A stretch of DNA of 64,000 nt from Prinsepia uniflora (lineage: Eukaryota > Streptophyta > Magnoliopsida > Rosales > Rosaceae), in contig CM064868.1 of NCBI GenBank assembly GCA_032719365.1, forward strand, positions 15,232,463-15,296,462. Reading direction: 5' to 3'. The notes under the pieces are model-generated. The model was given only the letters and a program-made list of their open reading frames with translations, did not search any database and was not told where the DNA came from. Below, piece after piece: positions 10,848-23,424 of the stretch (position 1 is its first letter; every line of letters begins with the position of its first letter). Made by a program: the position numbers and the translations under genes.

Positions 10848-13603
10848 TTAATGAAACAAGTATGGAAACTGCTCTCACATCTGCGTCTCGGGTTCCCATG
10901 TGGCTTCCTCCACATCCTGGTTTCTCCAGAGAACCTTTACTAGGGGAATGGTCTTCCGATGTAGCGCCTTATCTTTTCGATCCAAAATCTGTACCGGCTG
11001 TTCTTCAAACCTGAAGTCTTCTCAGAGTTCAATGGGTTGCTCTTCCAGTACATGAGATGCATCATACACATTCTTCCGTAGCATCGACACATGGAAAACA
11101 TCGTGGAATTTGGAAAGTTCTGAAGGTAGTGCTAGTCTGTAAGCAACCTTACCAATCCTCTCAACAATCTAGTATGGTTCAATAAAACGAGGGCTCAACT
11201 TTCCCCGCTTGCCAAATCTCACTATACCTTTCCAAGGAGATAGCTTCAGAAATACCCGATCTCGGACCGCAAACTCAAGATCTCTAATCCGATGGTCCAC
11301 ATAGCTCTTTTGTCTGTCTTAGGCTGCTTTGAGCCTATCTCTGATGAGTTTGACTTTCTCTGTTTTCAGTTCCACCAACTCGGATCTAGTCAACTTCCTT
11401 TCACCCACGTCCGTCCAACATAACGGGGTTCTGCACTGCCGTCCGTACAAAGCTTCGTAAGGTGCCATCCCAATGCTCGCCTGATAACTGTTGTTATAAG
11501 CAAACTCCATCAAGGCTAGATGCGATTCCCAAGTACCTTGAAATTATAAAACACAAGCTCGCATCATGTCCTCCAAAATCTGAATGGTCCGCTCAGACTG
11601 ACCTTCGGTCTGAGGATGAAAAACAGTGCTGAAACGTAGCTTTGTTCCAAAAGCCTCTTGTAGACTCTGCCAAAATCGTGAAGTAAACCTCGGATCTTTG
11701 TTGGAAACTATTGATTCTGGAGTACCGTGCAATCGAATGATCTCATCGATAAACAACTGAGTAAACTGTATCATCCTGAAGTTCTCTTGCACCGGCAGGA
11801 AATGAGCTGACTTCGTGAGCCTATCCACAATCACCCATACACCATCATGTCCCTTAGGCGTCCTGGGAAGCTTAAACACGAAGTCCATCGTCAGATGATC
11901 CCATTTCCACTCTAGGATCGATAGGGGTTGCATTGCTCCGTAGGGTCTCTGTCGTTCGGCTTTCACCTGTTGACAAATCAAGCATCTACTGACGTACTCA
12001 GCAATCTCATGCTTCATACCTGACCACCAGTAATGCTCCTGAAGCGTACAATACATCTTGGTCCCTCCAAGATGCATCGCATAGGCTGAACTGTGAGCCT
12101 CATCAAGGATTGTCTTCTTCAGTGCTTCTTCCTCAGGTACACACAACCGTCCTTCTTTTACCAAGGCTCCATCCTCGCGAATCCCAAAATCCTGTATCTC
12201 CCCAGCCTCAACCTCAATCCGAAAAATGCCCAAAACAGGGTCCTGGAACTGAGCATCAATAATCTGATCAACCAAGACAGGTCGCACATGGAAACTCGCT
12301 AGCAGCGTTCCCTGACCATCAACAGTCAAACCCACTCCAATCCTACGGATTTCAACCAACAAGGACAACCGAACCATCCTCAAATGTGACAAAGTGCTAG
12401 CTGACTTCCTACTCAGGGCATCGGCTACCACATTAGCCTTCCCCGGGTGATACTCGATGGTGCAATCATAGTCCTTAATCAACTCCAACCATCGGCGTTG
12501 TCTCAGATTCAGCTCATTCTGAGTAAAGAGATACTTCAAACTCTGGTGGTCCGTGAAGATCCTGCACCTCTCACCATACAAGTAATGTCGCCAAATTTTC
12601 AATGCATGAACCACCACTGTAAGCTCCAAATCATGAGTGGGGTAATTCCTCTCACGAGGTTTCAACTGTCGAGAAGCGTAAGCAATCACTTTCCCATGCT
12701 GCATCAACACACATCCCAAACCCTGCAAGGAAGCATCACTGTATACCTCGAACTCCCCACTATCATCTGGAAGGGCTAACACAGGAGTAGATGTCAACCG
12801 CCTTTTCAGCTCCTGAAAGCTCTGTTCACAACTCTCGTCCCAGACATAACGGACTCCCTTCCTAGTTATTCGTGTCAACGGAGCAGCAAGAATAGAAAAT
12901 CCCTTGATGAAACGCCTGTAATAACCAGCTAACCCCAAAAAGCTCCTGACCTCGGTCACTGTCTTGGGCTGCTCCCAGTTCGCTACTGCCTCAACCTTCT
13001 GAGGATCCACGCTAATACCTTCGGCTGAAATCACATGGCCCAGAAAACCAACATTGTTCAACCAGAACTGACATTTACTCAAATTTGCATACAACTGGTT
13101 TTCCCTCAAGGTATGAAGTACCATCCTCAAGTGCTTCTCGTGCGCCTTCGCACTCTTCTAATACACCAAGATATCATCGATGAACACAATCACGAAACGA
13201 TCCAGGTATGACCGAAACACTCGGTTCATTAGGTCCATAAACGCCGCTGGAGCGTTAGTTAAACCAAAGGGCATCACTACAAACTCGTAATGACCATACC
13301 TGGTTCTAAAGGCTGTCTTGGGTACATCCTATTCGTTAACCCGCAATTGATGATACCCAGAATGAAGATCGATCTTTGAGAAGTGTTGAGAGGAACAGGT
13401 CATCGATTCGAGGCAAGAGGTATTTATTCCAGATAGTTACCCTGTTCAATTGTAGGTAGTCAATACACAATCTCAAACCTCCGTCCTTTTTCCTGACAAA
13501 TAGCACTGGAGCTCCTCAAGGAGATACACTCGGTCGAATAAACCTCATATCGACCAACTCTTGCAGCTGCGCCTTTAATTCTTTCAACTCAGCTGGCGCC
13601 ATA
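10848..13603 (-). pseudogene. Tekay-type pol: RT, RNase H, integrase, chromodomain-like end
   Basis: The reading starts at MAPAELKELK (13603), the beginning of the RT core. The active site FIDDILVY lies near 13170, followed by a stop where a serine is usual. From 13130 to 11544 a 528-codon frame is open, with RNase H (YSDASLQGLGCVL), the HHCC finger (HLGGTKMY, CLICQQVK) and integrase core (TMDFVFKLP, DRLTKSAHF). A stop at about 11541 separates the integrase end (MEFAYNNSYQ). A chromodomain-like tail (VKVLWRN, EEATWEPE) ends at TAA 10848-10850. At least four stops inactivate it. Protease and the RT N-terminus are missing where the Tat element sits. Confidence 0.9.
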
Positions 13604-14180
13604 TGTTGATACCATATCGACCGACCACCCTAGCACAGGGCCCGCCAGGAAAGGAAGGCCGCCGACCGATTGCCTGATCGGCACCCTCAAGGCCTACGGT
13701 CCGCAGATCGGCACCATACTGCAGACCCGCCACTCGGCATCTGACAATGAACAGTCGACAGCTGGCTGCGACAGTCACCTAACCAACTCTGCCATACCAA
13801 CTCCCTGACGAAGGCAGGTTGGGACTCCAGCTGGCGCCTCGTCCGGATGTCCAGGGCTTGTCAGACGGCTCTCAGCCACAAAGCACCACCTGCCCCCGTA
13901 ACAGTAGCCCACCTACCGCAGTTATGGCTACAATAAATACCCCGAAACCCTTCACAAAGGTAAGACACTCAGAACCGATCCAGAGCACTGTGCTTACTTG
14001 CCCCTCGGCATTCATATACTAACTTAGGCATCAGAGCCCTTTTGCCCGGTACCACACCGGTGTCTAGTCCTTGCAGGATCCCTGCCGAACCACAACGCCC
14101 CCAGCGGGCCCGAGACACCACGCGGCTGGTCCTAGAACCCCCAGCGGGTCTCATCGAGTTGGTCATTTCAGGATCAAACA
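13604..14180 (+). repeat. 5' LTR of the Tat-type element
   Basis: About 577 bp, from TGTTGATACC to GATCAAACA. An AATAAATA TATA-like box lies near 13930. The base composition is GC-rich compared with the other LTRs. No second copy was found in the window. Confidence 0.75.
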
Positions 14181-14182
14181 AT

Positions 14183-14200
14183 TGGCGCAGTCTGTGGGAA
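14183..14200 (+). other. Primer binding site of the Tat-type element
   Basis: TTGGCGCAGTCTGTGGGA matches, with one difference, the tRNA-Arg-type PBS seen in plant Tat elements, and begins two bases after the LTR end. Confidence 0.75.
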
Positions 14201-14257
14201 GACTCAATAAACACCCACTAACTCACATACCCTTGCTCGACCCTCCGCTGACGAACA

Positions 14258-17200
14258 ATGTCTGCCGAACGGGATGACGGTGAGCTCAACAACACCCCTC
14301 AGGGAGATCGCGGCCGAACCCGAGCCAGCCTACCTTCCGATGACATGCTCGAGATGCTGAGGACCCTCCGGTCGGAGGTTGCCGAACTCAGGAAAAGCAA
14401 CGCTGCCATCGAGAGTAGGAACCACGTGTAGGGGGAACAGCATGGAAGCACCCTGGCCATCTTGCAGTCCACATGTGAGGAACTGGAGGAGCAGCGGGAG
14501 GCAACCAAACGGGCCTTAGCCGCTGCATCTCGTCGGCAGGAGTTCGATGCTGGCCGAGTCGAGATCGGTGACACCTGCCGACCGGAAGCCTCCGGTCGCC
14601 TGCTCTTCCACCAGACCGACCTGCCTGGCCCCTCGGGAACACATATCTACCGTGACGCCCACAAGCTGCTCGACAGGAGACAGACGCAGACCCCGGCCAA
14701 CCGTCTGACTTACCCCACCCACAACCCCCGTATCCAGGCACAACCACCTCTGCCCGTACTATCCCAGGGTTCCCCGTCAAGGTCTAGATCGGCACGCCGA
14801 CCTGCACAGCCTCCGCGGCTCTCCGTCCAGTCTCCGGGCAGTCCCTCCTCGCCGGTCGGCAGGCATCAACCGGAAGACAACGCCAGCTCAACCACGGCCT
14901 CGTCCGGGCGGCGACCGGTGCAACCCGGGAGGCCCAGAGGCGGCAGCGCAAATCATCCAATTGACGACCGTCCGATTGGGGCGGATCGACCCAACCAATC
15001 AAACGAGGTGGTTCGGGAACTCCTCCAGCGCGTGCGGTAATTGGAGGCCGCCAGACCCAAATCTGGGACACTACCCCGACCTCGGACCAACATTGGTCCC
15101 TTCACGGACCGCATCATGCGATACCGCCATGAAACGGAGGTCAAACCCTTGAAGATTGCCCTGTATGACGGACAAGGCAATCCAGACACCCATATCAACA
15201 ATTACAACTCAGCGCTCGCCTTCAGGAATCTCTCTGACGAAGCGTAGTGCTTGATTTTCAGCTCCACCCTCACTGGGGCCGCGCTCAATTGGTTCTATCG
15301 CCTGGAACCACAGTCTATCGACTCGTTCGACCGCCTACACACGGTCTTCCTGAACCAGTTCATGATCCAGACGGATCGACTGCTCACAATCAAGGACTTG
15401 GGAACCCTCCGACAGGGAGATGGTGAGCCACTACGCTAATACGCCGCTCGTTTCAGCTTGGAGTACTCCAAATCCCACGAGACGGATGACAAGGCCGCCT
15501 ACCGAGCTTTTCGCAACGGGCTGCGGGAGTCCACCTTCAAGTACCATGCCTTCACCCAGGGTTGGGACGATTACAATGAGCTCATGCGGCAAGCGGCAAT
15601 ACACGCCAAGGCGGAGCACTTCAACTCTCCCCAGGTCGCCTCCCGACCTGACGTGAATGGCGCGCGCCCTTCGCCTCCCAGCAACCGGCAGGCACAGTCA
15701 CCTCCGCCAACCAATAACGCGCATACGGATCACCGATTTTACTCACACTCTGGTAAGCGGAAGGGGACGTACAACAGTGATCATCGCGGGAGGGACAAGT
15801 ACCACAACAAGGGGCAGGGATCAGGCCACCACCAAGCCGGCAAACCCATAGGGGCCCACCTCAAAGTACGAAACCTATTCCATCCTGAACACCTCCCTCG
15901 AGAATGTCTTGATGAGCATCGAGGACACAATCCCCAAGCCACGGGCACGACCGCCCGGCCCCCGCCCGGGCATCCAATCCAACCTGTACTGCCAGTACCA
16001 CAAGTTCAATGGCCATACCATCGACGAATGCATGGCCTTCCGCGACATCGTGGAAGCACTCGTAAGGGAGGGGAAGATCAACCAGTTCCTCCAACACGCA
16101 CGCCCCGGACAGGGACTGCCACAGATCAACACGATTAGCGGGGGGCCCACCATCTCTTCCTCCTGCACCTCCAATCGGGCTAAGAAGAACTTCTTGCGCA
16201 CCACGACATCCAACCACCAAATATTCAACATCACGGATGGACGCGCTGCCAAGGTCGCACGGGCGGGATGGACGCCCATCACTTTCTCCGAGGAAGAAGA
16301 GCGGGGAGTTATCTTTCCCCACGATGACGCGCTAATCATCTGCGCTTAGATAGCCAATTTCGATGTTGGGCGGATCCTGGTGGACACTGGTAGCTCTGTG
16401 AACGTCCTCTTCATGGACACTTTCAACCAGTTGGGCATTAACTCCACAAGCCTCACCCATGCTGGTTCTCCGCTACTCAGCTTCTTAGGCGATTCTGTCA
16501 TGCCCCTTGGCACCATCTCCCTGCCTATCTCCCTGGGGAGCGCGCCCAAGATTGCAACATCCATCACCACCTTCCTGGTGGTCGATTGCCCCACCGCTTA
16601 TAACGTCATTCTGGGGAGGGGACTCCTCAACCAGCTCAGCGCCGTCATCTCCACTCGGGCCCTTCTCATGAAGTTTCCGACCATCATGGGCACTAGCCAA
16701 GTCCTGGTAATCAACAATCCGCCCCGCTCCTGCTATCAGACCGCCTTGACTAAAGCTCAACCCATGCGACAAGCGAGAGACCATGGCCGTCGCCGAGGCT
16801 GCTTACGAGGCTGACCCCGTCGACTCCGAGCTCCTTGAGCATAATACGGGTGGGTCCCCCCGAGGACCCGCGCGACCTCTCCGCCGTCTCGCAGCCACAA
16901 CCCGTGGAGGATACGGGCTGATCACCCTTTGCCCGCGTAACCCCGAGCGGCAAGTGAAAATTGGGAGCACACTCGCCCCCGAAATCAGGACACAACTCAT
17001 CCAATTCCTCCGGGACAACGACGAGGTCTTTGCTTGGTCCTACGCCCGACATGCCTGGCATATCCACGGATGTCATCTGCCACAGGCTTAACATCAGCCT
17101 CTCCTTCAAACCAGTCACCCAGAAGCAGCGGACTTATGACGCAGATCGACAGCTAGCCATGCAAGAAGAGATCATTCGGCTCAGCACCATCCACTTTGTA

Positions 17201-17698
17201 CGCAAGGCCATTTAAGCCACGTGGGTCGCAAACGTCGTACTCGTCAAGAGAAACCCTCCGGATCCTGGCGGATGTGCATCGACTTCACGGAGTCTCAAGA
17301 AAGCCTGCCCGAAGGATAGCTTCCCGCTTCCTAAGATCGATCTCTTGGTCGACGCCACAGCTGGCCATGAACTCCTCAGCTTCATGGATGCGTACTCTGG
17401 CTACAACCAAATCAGGATGCACCCCAATGACCAGATCCACACCAATTTCCGCACTAATTTGGGAGTCTACTACTACAATGTTATGCCCTTCGGGCTCAAG
17501 AACGCTAGTGCCACCTACCAACGGCTTGTCAACTTCATGTTCGCGGATCAGATTGGCAAGACCATGGAGGTATACGTAGATGATATGCTTGTCAAGAGCC
17601 GGACGGCCGACAAGCACGTGCCTAACCTCCACAGGATGTTCCAGGTCTTGAAGCAATACAAGATGCGGCTCAACCCCACCTCACTCATCTTCTTCTGA
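14258..17698 (+). pseudogene. Tat-type gag, protease and partial RT, with many stops
   Basis: The ATG at 14258 starts a gag with a coiled-coil-like N-terminus (LEMLRTLRSEVAELRKS), the capsid region (ALYDGQGNPDTHI, LNWFYRLEP, DRLHTVFLNQF near 15160-15370), and a C-terminal block (QYHKFNGHTIDECMAF near 15990). Aspartic protease follows at about 16378 (LVDTGSSVNVLF). RT motifs are LLVDATAGHELLSFMDAYSG, VMPFGLKNA and VYVDDMLVKS (17340-17600). The frame is broken by more than five stops (for example at 14428, 15038, 15245 and 15437) and by frameshifts, many being CGA or CAG/TGG-type changes to stops. The RT ends early at 17698. Confidence 0.88.
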
Positions 17699-17787
17699 GC
17701 GGCTTGTTCGACTAGGGGATGAACTGCAAAAATCCAATAGTTAGTGTCTCGGCATCCCTACCCATCATCCCTTTATTCACGCAGTCG

Positions 17788-18926
17788 CTACTTACCAGGG
17801 GGCGAGATAAGATCCACGGCAAGCAGGTTGGCTGGTAGCTTCAGAACGCAGTGGCTGCGCTCTAGGTTGGACAGCTTCTCCCGAACGAGATTGCACGCCT
17901 CCCAATCCTCCGCTGTCACGGTTGCCTTGGACGTACCTGCACATACACAACACACCATCAGAATCCGTCTCGACAGCCCAAGCACCACACTATGGCCACC
18001 GGCCGATCAGAAGGCAGACAACCTCCAGACTGGAAGTGGCGGGGAATCCTCGATCGGACCCTACTGACGTCCCCCTCCCACGGCCCGGATACCCAACAGA
18101 ACTGGTGCCTCCAGCTCTTCTGGGACGTCGGCACATCGGTGATGAACGCACCACGGGCACTCTTGTGTAGGCACTCCATCTGGTACCAACCCGACCCGTA
18201 GGTCTGCCTCTTGAAGAGATACATGGCACACAACTGCCCCCAAGTCGGCTCCGGCAGTCCCTCAAGTCGGAAGGCCATGTATAGGCTTATCAGGATGATC
18301 CAGCCATTAGCGTTCAGCTGCCCCAGGGCTAGGTTCGCCCTCGCCATCATCTCCTGGAGCCATGAGTCAAGAGGCTGCCTCACTCCGTGCTCAAAGCAGT
18401 CAACATAGAATAACGTCGACCCCTCTGGCGGATCACTCGCCTTCTCGCTGTGCCGCGGCACGCTCATCCGGATCTCCGCTGGCACATTGTACAGCTCCCG
18501 GAAACGGTCCAGGTCGGACTGCCGAATGGTGTTCATCTCGTAATCCACGGCATACTCCACCTTCACCACGCCATCGGCATCCAGCTCCATCGGCGAGCTG
18601 GTATCCGTCTCGCTGTCTACGACTTCGGAGTCGACGACGACGACGGGAGGAGTGCGAGGTGACGTCTCCCTTTCACTCGGCCGATCGGCACCCGAGGTGC
18701 TGCATCCACCCTGCTGCCTCACCTCCTTCCTCAGCAACCTGAGAGCCTCATCCAGGCTGTCACCGCTGCTGGACGACGAAGCGCTGCTAGTGGACCCACT
18801 AGTGGACGTTGACCCACTGCGCCCGCTCGGTACGTCGTTTGCCGAATTGGACGGTGTTTCCCCGCCAAAAGCTTGAGGGGATCTAACCCCAGATCCACTG
18901 TTTGACTCTGACTCTGACTCTGACAT
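17788..18926 (-). CDS. Antisense ORF of the Tat-type element (putative gypsy-type transposon domain)
   Basis: A 322-codon frame runs from 18926 to 17958 on the strand opposite to gag-pol. The N-terminus is acidic and serine-rich (SESESES). The core, around LDSWLQEMMARANLALGQLNANGWIIL split over 18300-18400, resembles the Pfam family 'putative gypsy type transposon' found as an extra ORF in Tat-lineage elements. A probable intron acceptor (TGTGCAG, about 17937-17943) leads to a second exon with VTAEDWEACNLVREKL, ending at TAG 17788-17790. The function is unknown even in the lineage. Unlike gag-pol, its first frame has no internal stops. Confidence 0.7.
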
Positions 18927-19059
18927 CTACAAATTACCAAAAGCAAAGAAGCTACAACTAAGCATCTACGCTACGGAACACATGCTGAGCAGAGATTCCA
19001 AACGGCAGAAATTATACCTTTCAAAATTTTGCTCGGTCGAATTGGTTTCACGTGTGTCT

Positions 19060-19548
19060 TCTTTTTGCTCGGTCAAACCTACGACATTTCTCAGCTTCAG
19101 TAGACACAAAGGTAGGAACAAAACGGGCTAGCATCTGAAATGTCTGCTCATACTGTGCTACGGACATGCTCCCCTGTCGAAGCTGCAGAAACTCTATCTC
19201 TCTAGCATCACGGAAAGAACGGGGATAGTACTGTTCAAGAAACCGTTCGCGAAAGGTCCCCCAGGCCACTGTATGGGCATCACAACCCGAAAACTCCAGA
19301 GTATACCACTACTCATAAGCAGATCCTTCTATCAAAAAGGTGGCCAACACCACTCGCTCCTCAGGAGGACATCGCATCACAGCAAAAATCCGCTCAAATT
19401 GGAAAATCCAACGGTGGGCTTCCTCAGGATCTGCCCCACCACTAAATACTTTAGCCCCAAGACGCTGGGCTCGCTCGATCATAGCACTCTCGGCATCACT
19501 AACGACACCTTCTGCAAGTCGTGGAGGGGGTTCACGTCGTGGAGGCAT
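19060..19548 (-). pseudogene. Tekay-type gag, N-terminal half
   Basis: The frame starts at MPPRREP (19548) and carries the retrotransposon gag motifs FSGGADPEEAHRW, RFLEQYYPRSFRDARE, LRQGSMSVAQYE and CRRFD. One stop interrupts it after EGSAYE (about 19308). It ends where the Tat insertion begins; the zinc knuckle and protease are missing. The equivalent protein in the second element (about 24400-25435) continues to a CCHC knuckle, which shows how much was lost. Confidence 0.88.
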
Positions 19549-19632
19549 GGTCGATCGTCCTTTCTGAAAGAGCCATAAGTTAGTACAATAACCTAGGCAC
19601 ATCCAAGTGCCAGACATAAACCGTAAACCTAT

Positions 19633-19644
19633 GCTCTGATACCA
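19633..19644 (-). other. Primer binding site of the Tekay-type element
   Basis: On the minus strand TGGTATCAGAGC, complementary to the 3' end of initiator tRNA-Met, begins two bases after the 5' LTR end. Confidence 0.9.
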
Positions 19645-19646
19645 AT

Positions 19647-22338
19647 TGATAGGAGCCACCCTGATTATCACCTCGATAATCGGGAAGTATCATGCTCCCG
19701 GCTAACAATCGAACACAAAAGACCAGAATAACCAAATACATTACACCACACCCATTTTCAGACCAGGGAGATTAAACAGTACAACCGACTGGACATCAAG
19801 TCCATAGTTTCACAGAGCATAAATTACAAACCGAGATAAAAATAAAACCTTACTCTGTGAACTAACTACGCCACAACGGAAGACTTTATGCCTCTGCCTC
19901 TGCCTCGGCGCTAGCCCCTAAAACTTGTACCACGACCTGGAGGGTATTAAAAACAGCAAAGTGTGAGTGGACTAAAACAAATGTTTCCAGAAAACAGTTT
20001 CATGAAATCGGGGTTCACCCTCCAGTTTTACAACACGCATGCATAACTAGATATTCGAAAACAGCATAACTAAACATTCGAAAACCCTTTTACGAATCAT
20101 ATGGAAACCGTTACAATAAACAGCCATAAAATCATGTAAAATAATATAATATTCCCAAAATCCAGAATCGTCACATCGAAACATCAATCATACCAAATCA
20201 TGTAAAACTGAATCACAATCACAATCAAGCCGTTGGATCTATCCGAGTCTTTAAACTCATATATCAGGCCTTCCCGGGATATCAACGAGTCTTTAAACAC
20301 AAAACATAATCAATAGGCCTCGGAGGGTATCACAATAACCGAGTCTTTAAACTCAATCCGGGTCTTTAAACCCAATCCGGGCCCGCCCCCGTCATCAATT
20401 AACCGTGTCTTTAAACCCAAAACTAAATCCAACAATCATACCGGGTCTTTAAACCCAAAATCATGCGTAAAATTGTAACAATCCAGGATCCACCATGATC
20501 CATTTTCCAAAACCATTACGAAATCACTTTTCATCATAATAGGACTTATGTCTGAATTTCACATGCAACTCTAAAATCTTACTCACAAAACATAATCAAA
20601 TCATTATTAAACGTGACATGCATAATCATATCAAATCACTTCATCAAACCATCATCCATGCACAGGAGAAAACGAAATCTCGAAATACGTAAAATGCGAT
20701 AATCACCTCGAAAAGCGTGAAATCACGTAAAACAAAAATATTATAATCATCACCATGAAATCGGATATGAAAACATAAAACAAGTGAGTAAAAACAGTTA
20801 TGCATGCTCGGTTAGAAAATCAAAAGTCCACTCACGGATTTCGGGCGAGTCAATCGCGCCCCGTGCGCTCCTCAGTAGCCTCGGGAATGTTCGGGCTTGT
20901 CAAAAAGTACAATAAGGGTTACAAACATTCCCAAAAGCTTGCATTAATTTCCCTAATTTTTCGGGATTTTTCGACGTAATTAACTTAAAGCCCTAAACCT
21001 TCGAACCCTCAGAATTAACCCGAAACGACGTCCGCTAGACCCGAAATTTAACTAAATAATGTTCAATAAACTGAAAGGATGAAATCTCAAGTTGACCGTG
21101 ATCGGAAATACGGCCTCACGCGCCCTCACCCGCCGCCCAAAGTGGTTGCGCATGAAAGCCACGCGCCAAGCACTGTAGCTACAGTGTCGTCTTCCTCGCC
21201 CGTGTGCCTGCTAAACTGGTCCCCATACCCGCGACTCGACCCGGTCAAATCCCCATCAATTCTCACTCGAAACCCTTCTTTTTTCCACCTAAAACCTTCC
21301 TTAACACTTTAATTTAAGTTCCCAATTATTAATTATCTTCAACAAGCCCTAATTCACTCATTCGACCAGTGATCAAACAAACGGGTCGACTTCTGAAACT
21401 CACTCAACTCAGCTCCATTTTCAAATTAACTTAGACAGAAGCTTAACATGACCTAAATGAACACTAGAACACAACCAATTTCAGGAAAGCTTACTTGGAA
21501 GTAGTCGTCTTCAATCTTGAAAATATCCAGAGCTTGTGACTTCTGTTCTTGGCCAAATCGTGATCGATTCTCTTCAAAATCGATACGGTTGAACTCTACA
21601 TGATCCCTGAAGACTATTTCAATCCTTGGTTTTGTCCTTCTCGACTTACAAATCAGAATTTTATTTTCCCTCCAATTTCCAGTTTTTTTCTTCCCGTCTG
21701 TGTTTCTTTCAAACTCTCAGGCTCTCTTCATCAGAATGACCGTCAAACTCTTCAACCTTCTCTGTTAATCTAACCGTGTAGCAAAAACTCGTGGGAATCT
21801 CTCAGTCCCACTGAGAATTCAGTTTCAAACAATTCCTTAATTAGAGAACAGTTTTAAACAATTGCACAACATTCCCACGGTTGTTTCAAACTGGGCCTTG
21901 GAAAATTACCATTTTTCCCTTCTGCACAAATTACAAAATTCCCCTCCTCTTTCTAGACCCGTAACTCAACCGTCCGACGTCCGTTTTAGCGTGCCGCCTG
22001 TCTACGGACTCAGGGCATAGAGATCTACCTAACGGTCCTCGAATTGCATAAAAATAGTGATCAATCAAAAAGTCAACATTTTTCCCCTTTTGGTCAAATT
22101 ACAAAAATGCCCTTGAACTTCCAAACGTCATAACTTCTTCCCTGATTGTCGGAATTGGACGTTCCACCTGTCTATGGACTCGTGACGTCCCGAACTACGT
22201 CACGATTATCGGTCAACTCGGTCAACGTCCGTTCGACCTACCAATCAAAAAGTTAACAATTTGACCGTACAAGGGTAAAAATGTTATTTCATTTATAATT
22301 TTACAAAACTACATTCTTTGAATTTCCGAGGCGTTACA
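19647..22338 (-). repeat. 5' LTR of the Tekay-type element
   Basis: 2692 bp, paired with 7960-10813. It lacks the long poly-G run and one GAGTCTTTAAACTC unit of the other copy, which explains part of the length difference. The terminal bases read TGTAACGCC and CTATCA; the latter is a C-to-T change from CTGTCA. Confidence 0.92.
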
Positions 22339-22534
22339 AATGACCCATCCTGAGGTTATAGTACAAGCCTTGGAGTAAGGAACCCAACGGGGGCGACTCT
22401 CACTCAATCAGTGCTCCGTGACTGCTCTGGGGTCCACCCAGGCCAACGACCCTCCCCAGAGGAGATAATAGAAGTAAAGGAAGGTATATGAATATACATA
22501 CATATATATACATAACATAAACACTCATGCACGA

Positions 22535-23424
22535 TGTCAGGGCCCACCCCTAATCCCTCAGGATTAGGGACTAAACCCTGCTCCCGTTTGACAACCCAAA
22601 AAACGAAAGACTGAAATAACCTCACGAAAATCGCAAAATTACATTGTCAAACGCAGGAGAATTTAAACCATCCCAGAGTCAACAGTTACACAGAGCATAG
22701 TACCAAACTAAGAAAATTAAACCGGATACACAGAGTACACGCACAACGGAAAATCGGAAACACTCCGAGAAAACTCTCGAGTACTCTATGCCTCCGACGC
22801 TGCCTCAACGTCAACCCTCGCGCTAGCTCCATGACCTGGAGGGAAATTAAAAACCAAAAAGTGTGAGTGGAACATAAAGAATAAAAGTTCAAAAACCATT
22901 CTATAACAAACTAGGGTTTGGCCATCCGTTTTGAAAACATGCATGCACAACCCATTTCTTTAAACATAGATATAAACCACATAGAAATCATCATAAAACA
23001 GTTATAGAAATCACGTCATAAGCTCCATGAAACCGTATCCTAAAACATAAATACCAAGCAATCATTATCCGATCAAACCTGCTCGACCTATCCGAGTCTT
23101 TAAACTCCCGAGTCTTTAAACTCAATCCAGGCGTCAATAATCCGAGTCTTTAAACTCAACAGGCCTAACGGGGAAATATCAATATATCCGAGTCTTTAAA
23201 CTGCGAGTCTTTAAACTCAATTCGAGTCTTTAAACCCAATTCGGGCCCGTCCCCCGTCAATCACAATATCCGGGTCTTTAAACCCAATAACCAGATCCAG
23301 CAAATCCAATCCAAAACCATTTGAAAACCATTTCTAAATTCATATCCAAACCCGAATACGAACCCAAATCCGGAAATCCGCTTTTCAACTTTAAAACCAA
23401 ATTTCGTGTTCCGAAATCCGATTC
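22535..23424 (-). repeat. 3' LTR of the second Tekay-like element (cut by gap)
   Basis: Nearly identical to 25533-26434, including the clustered TCCGAGTCTTTAAACTC units. It runs into the N block, so only its end is seen. Confidence 0.85.

Larger units (their letters stand above)
13604..19040 (+). mobile_element. Truncated Tat/Retand-type Ty3/Gypsy element nested in the Tekay element
   Basis: It lies in the opposite orientation to its host element. It has a 5' LTR (13604-14180), a tRNA-Arg-like PBS, gag, protease, and RT that stops abruptly at 17698, then an antisense ORF typical of the Tat lineage. RNase H, integrase and a recognisable 3' LTR are absent. The host element has lost the sequence between the middle of gag and the RT start at the same place, so a deletion probably removed the Tat 3' end together with host gag/protease. 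The right boundary is approximate (19030-19060). Confidence 0.82.
7960..22338 (-). mobile_element. Full-length Tekay/Del-type Ty3/Gypsy retrotransposon (inactive)
   Basis: On the minus strand the order is 5' LTR (19647-22338), PBS, gag, a nested Tat element, pol with RT, RNase H, integrase and a chromodomain-like end, PPT, then 3' LTR (7960-10813). Target duplications AATGA lie at 7955-7959 and 22339-22343. The coding region is dead: gag is broken, protease is missing, and RT has in-frame stops. The chromodomain-like C-terminus (about 10850-11010, around EEATWEPE) places it with the chromoviruses, and the gag and integrase resemble Tekay/Del. Confidence 0.93.

Noticed and set aside
14388..15071. 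Minus-strand frames over the Tat gag region
   Set aside because: They are GC-rich shadows opposite gag; no matching domain, unlike the antisense ORF at 17788-18926.
19633..19644. tRNA gene signal from TGGTATCAGAGC and similar motifs (also 25519, 40210, 60152)
   Set aside because: These are primer binding sites directly next to LTR ends; no cloverleaf can be formed around them.
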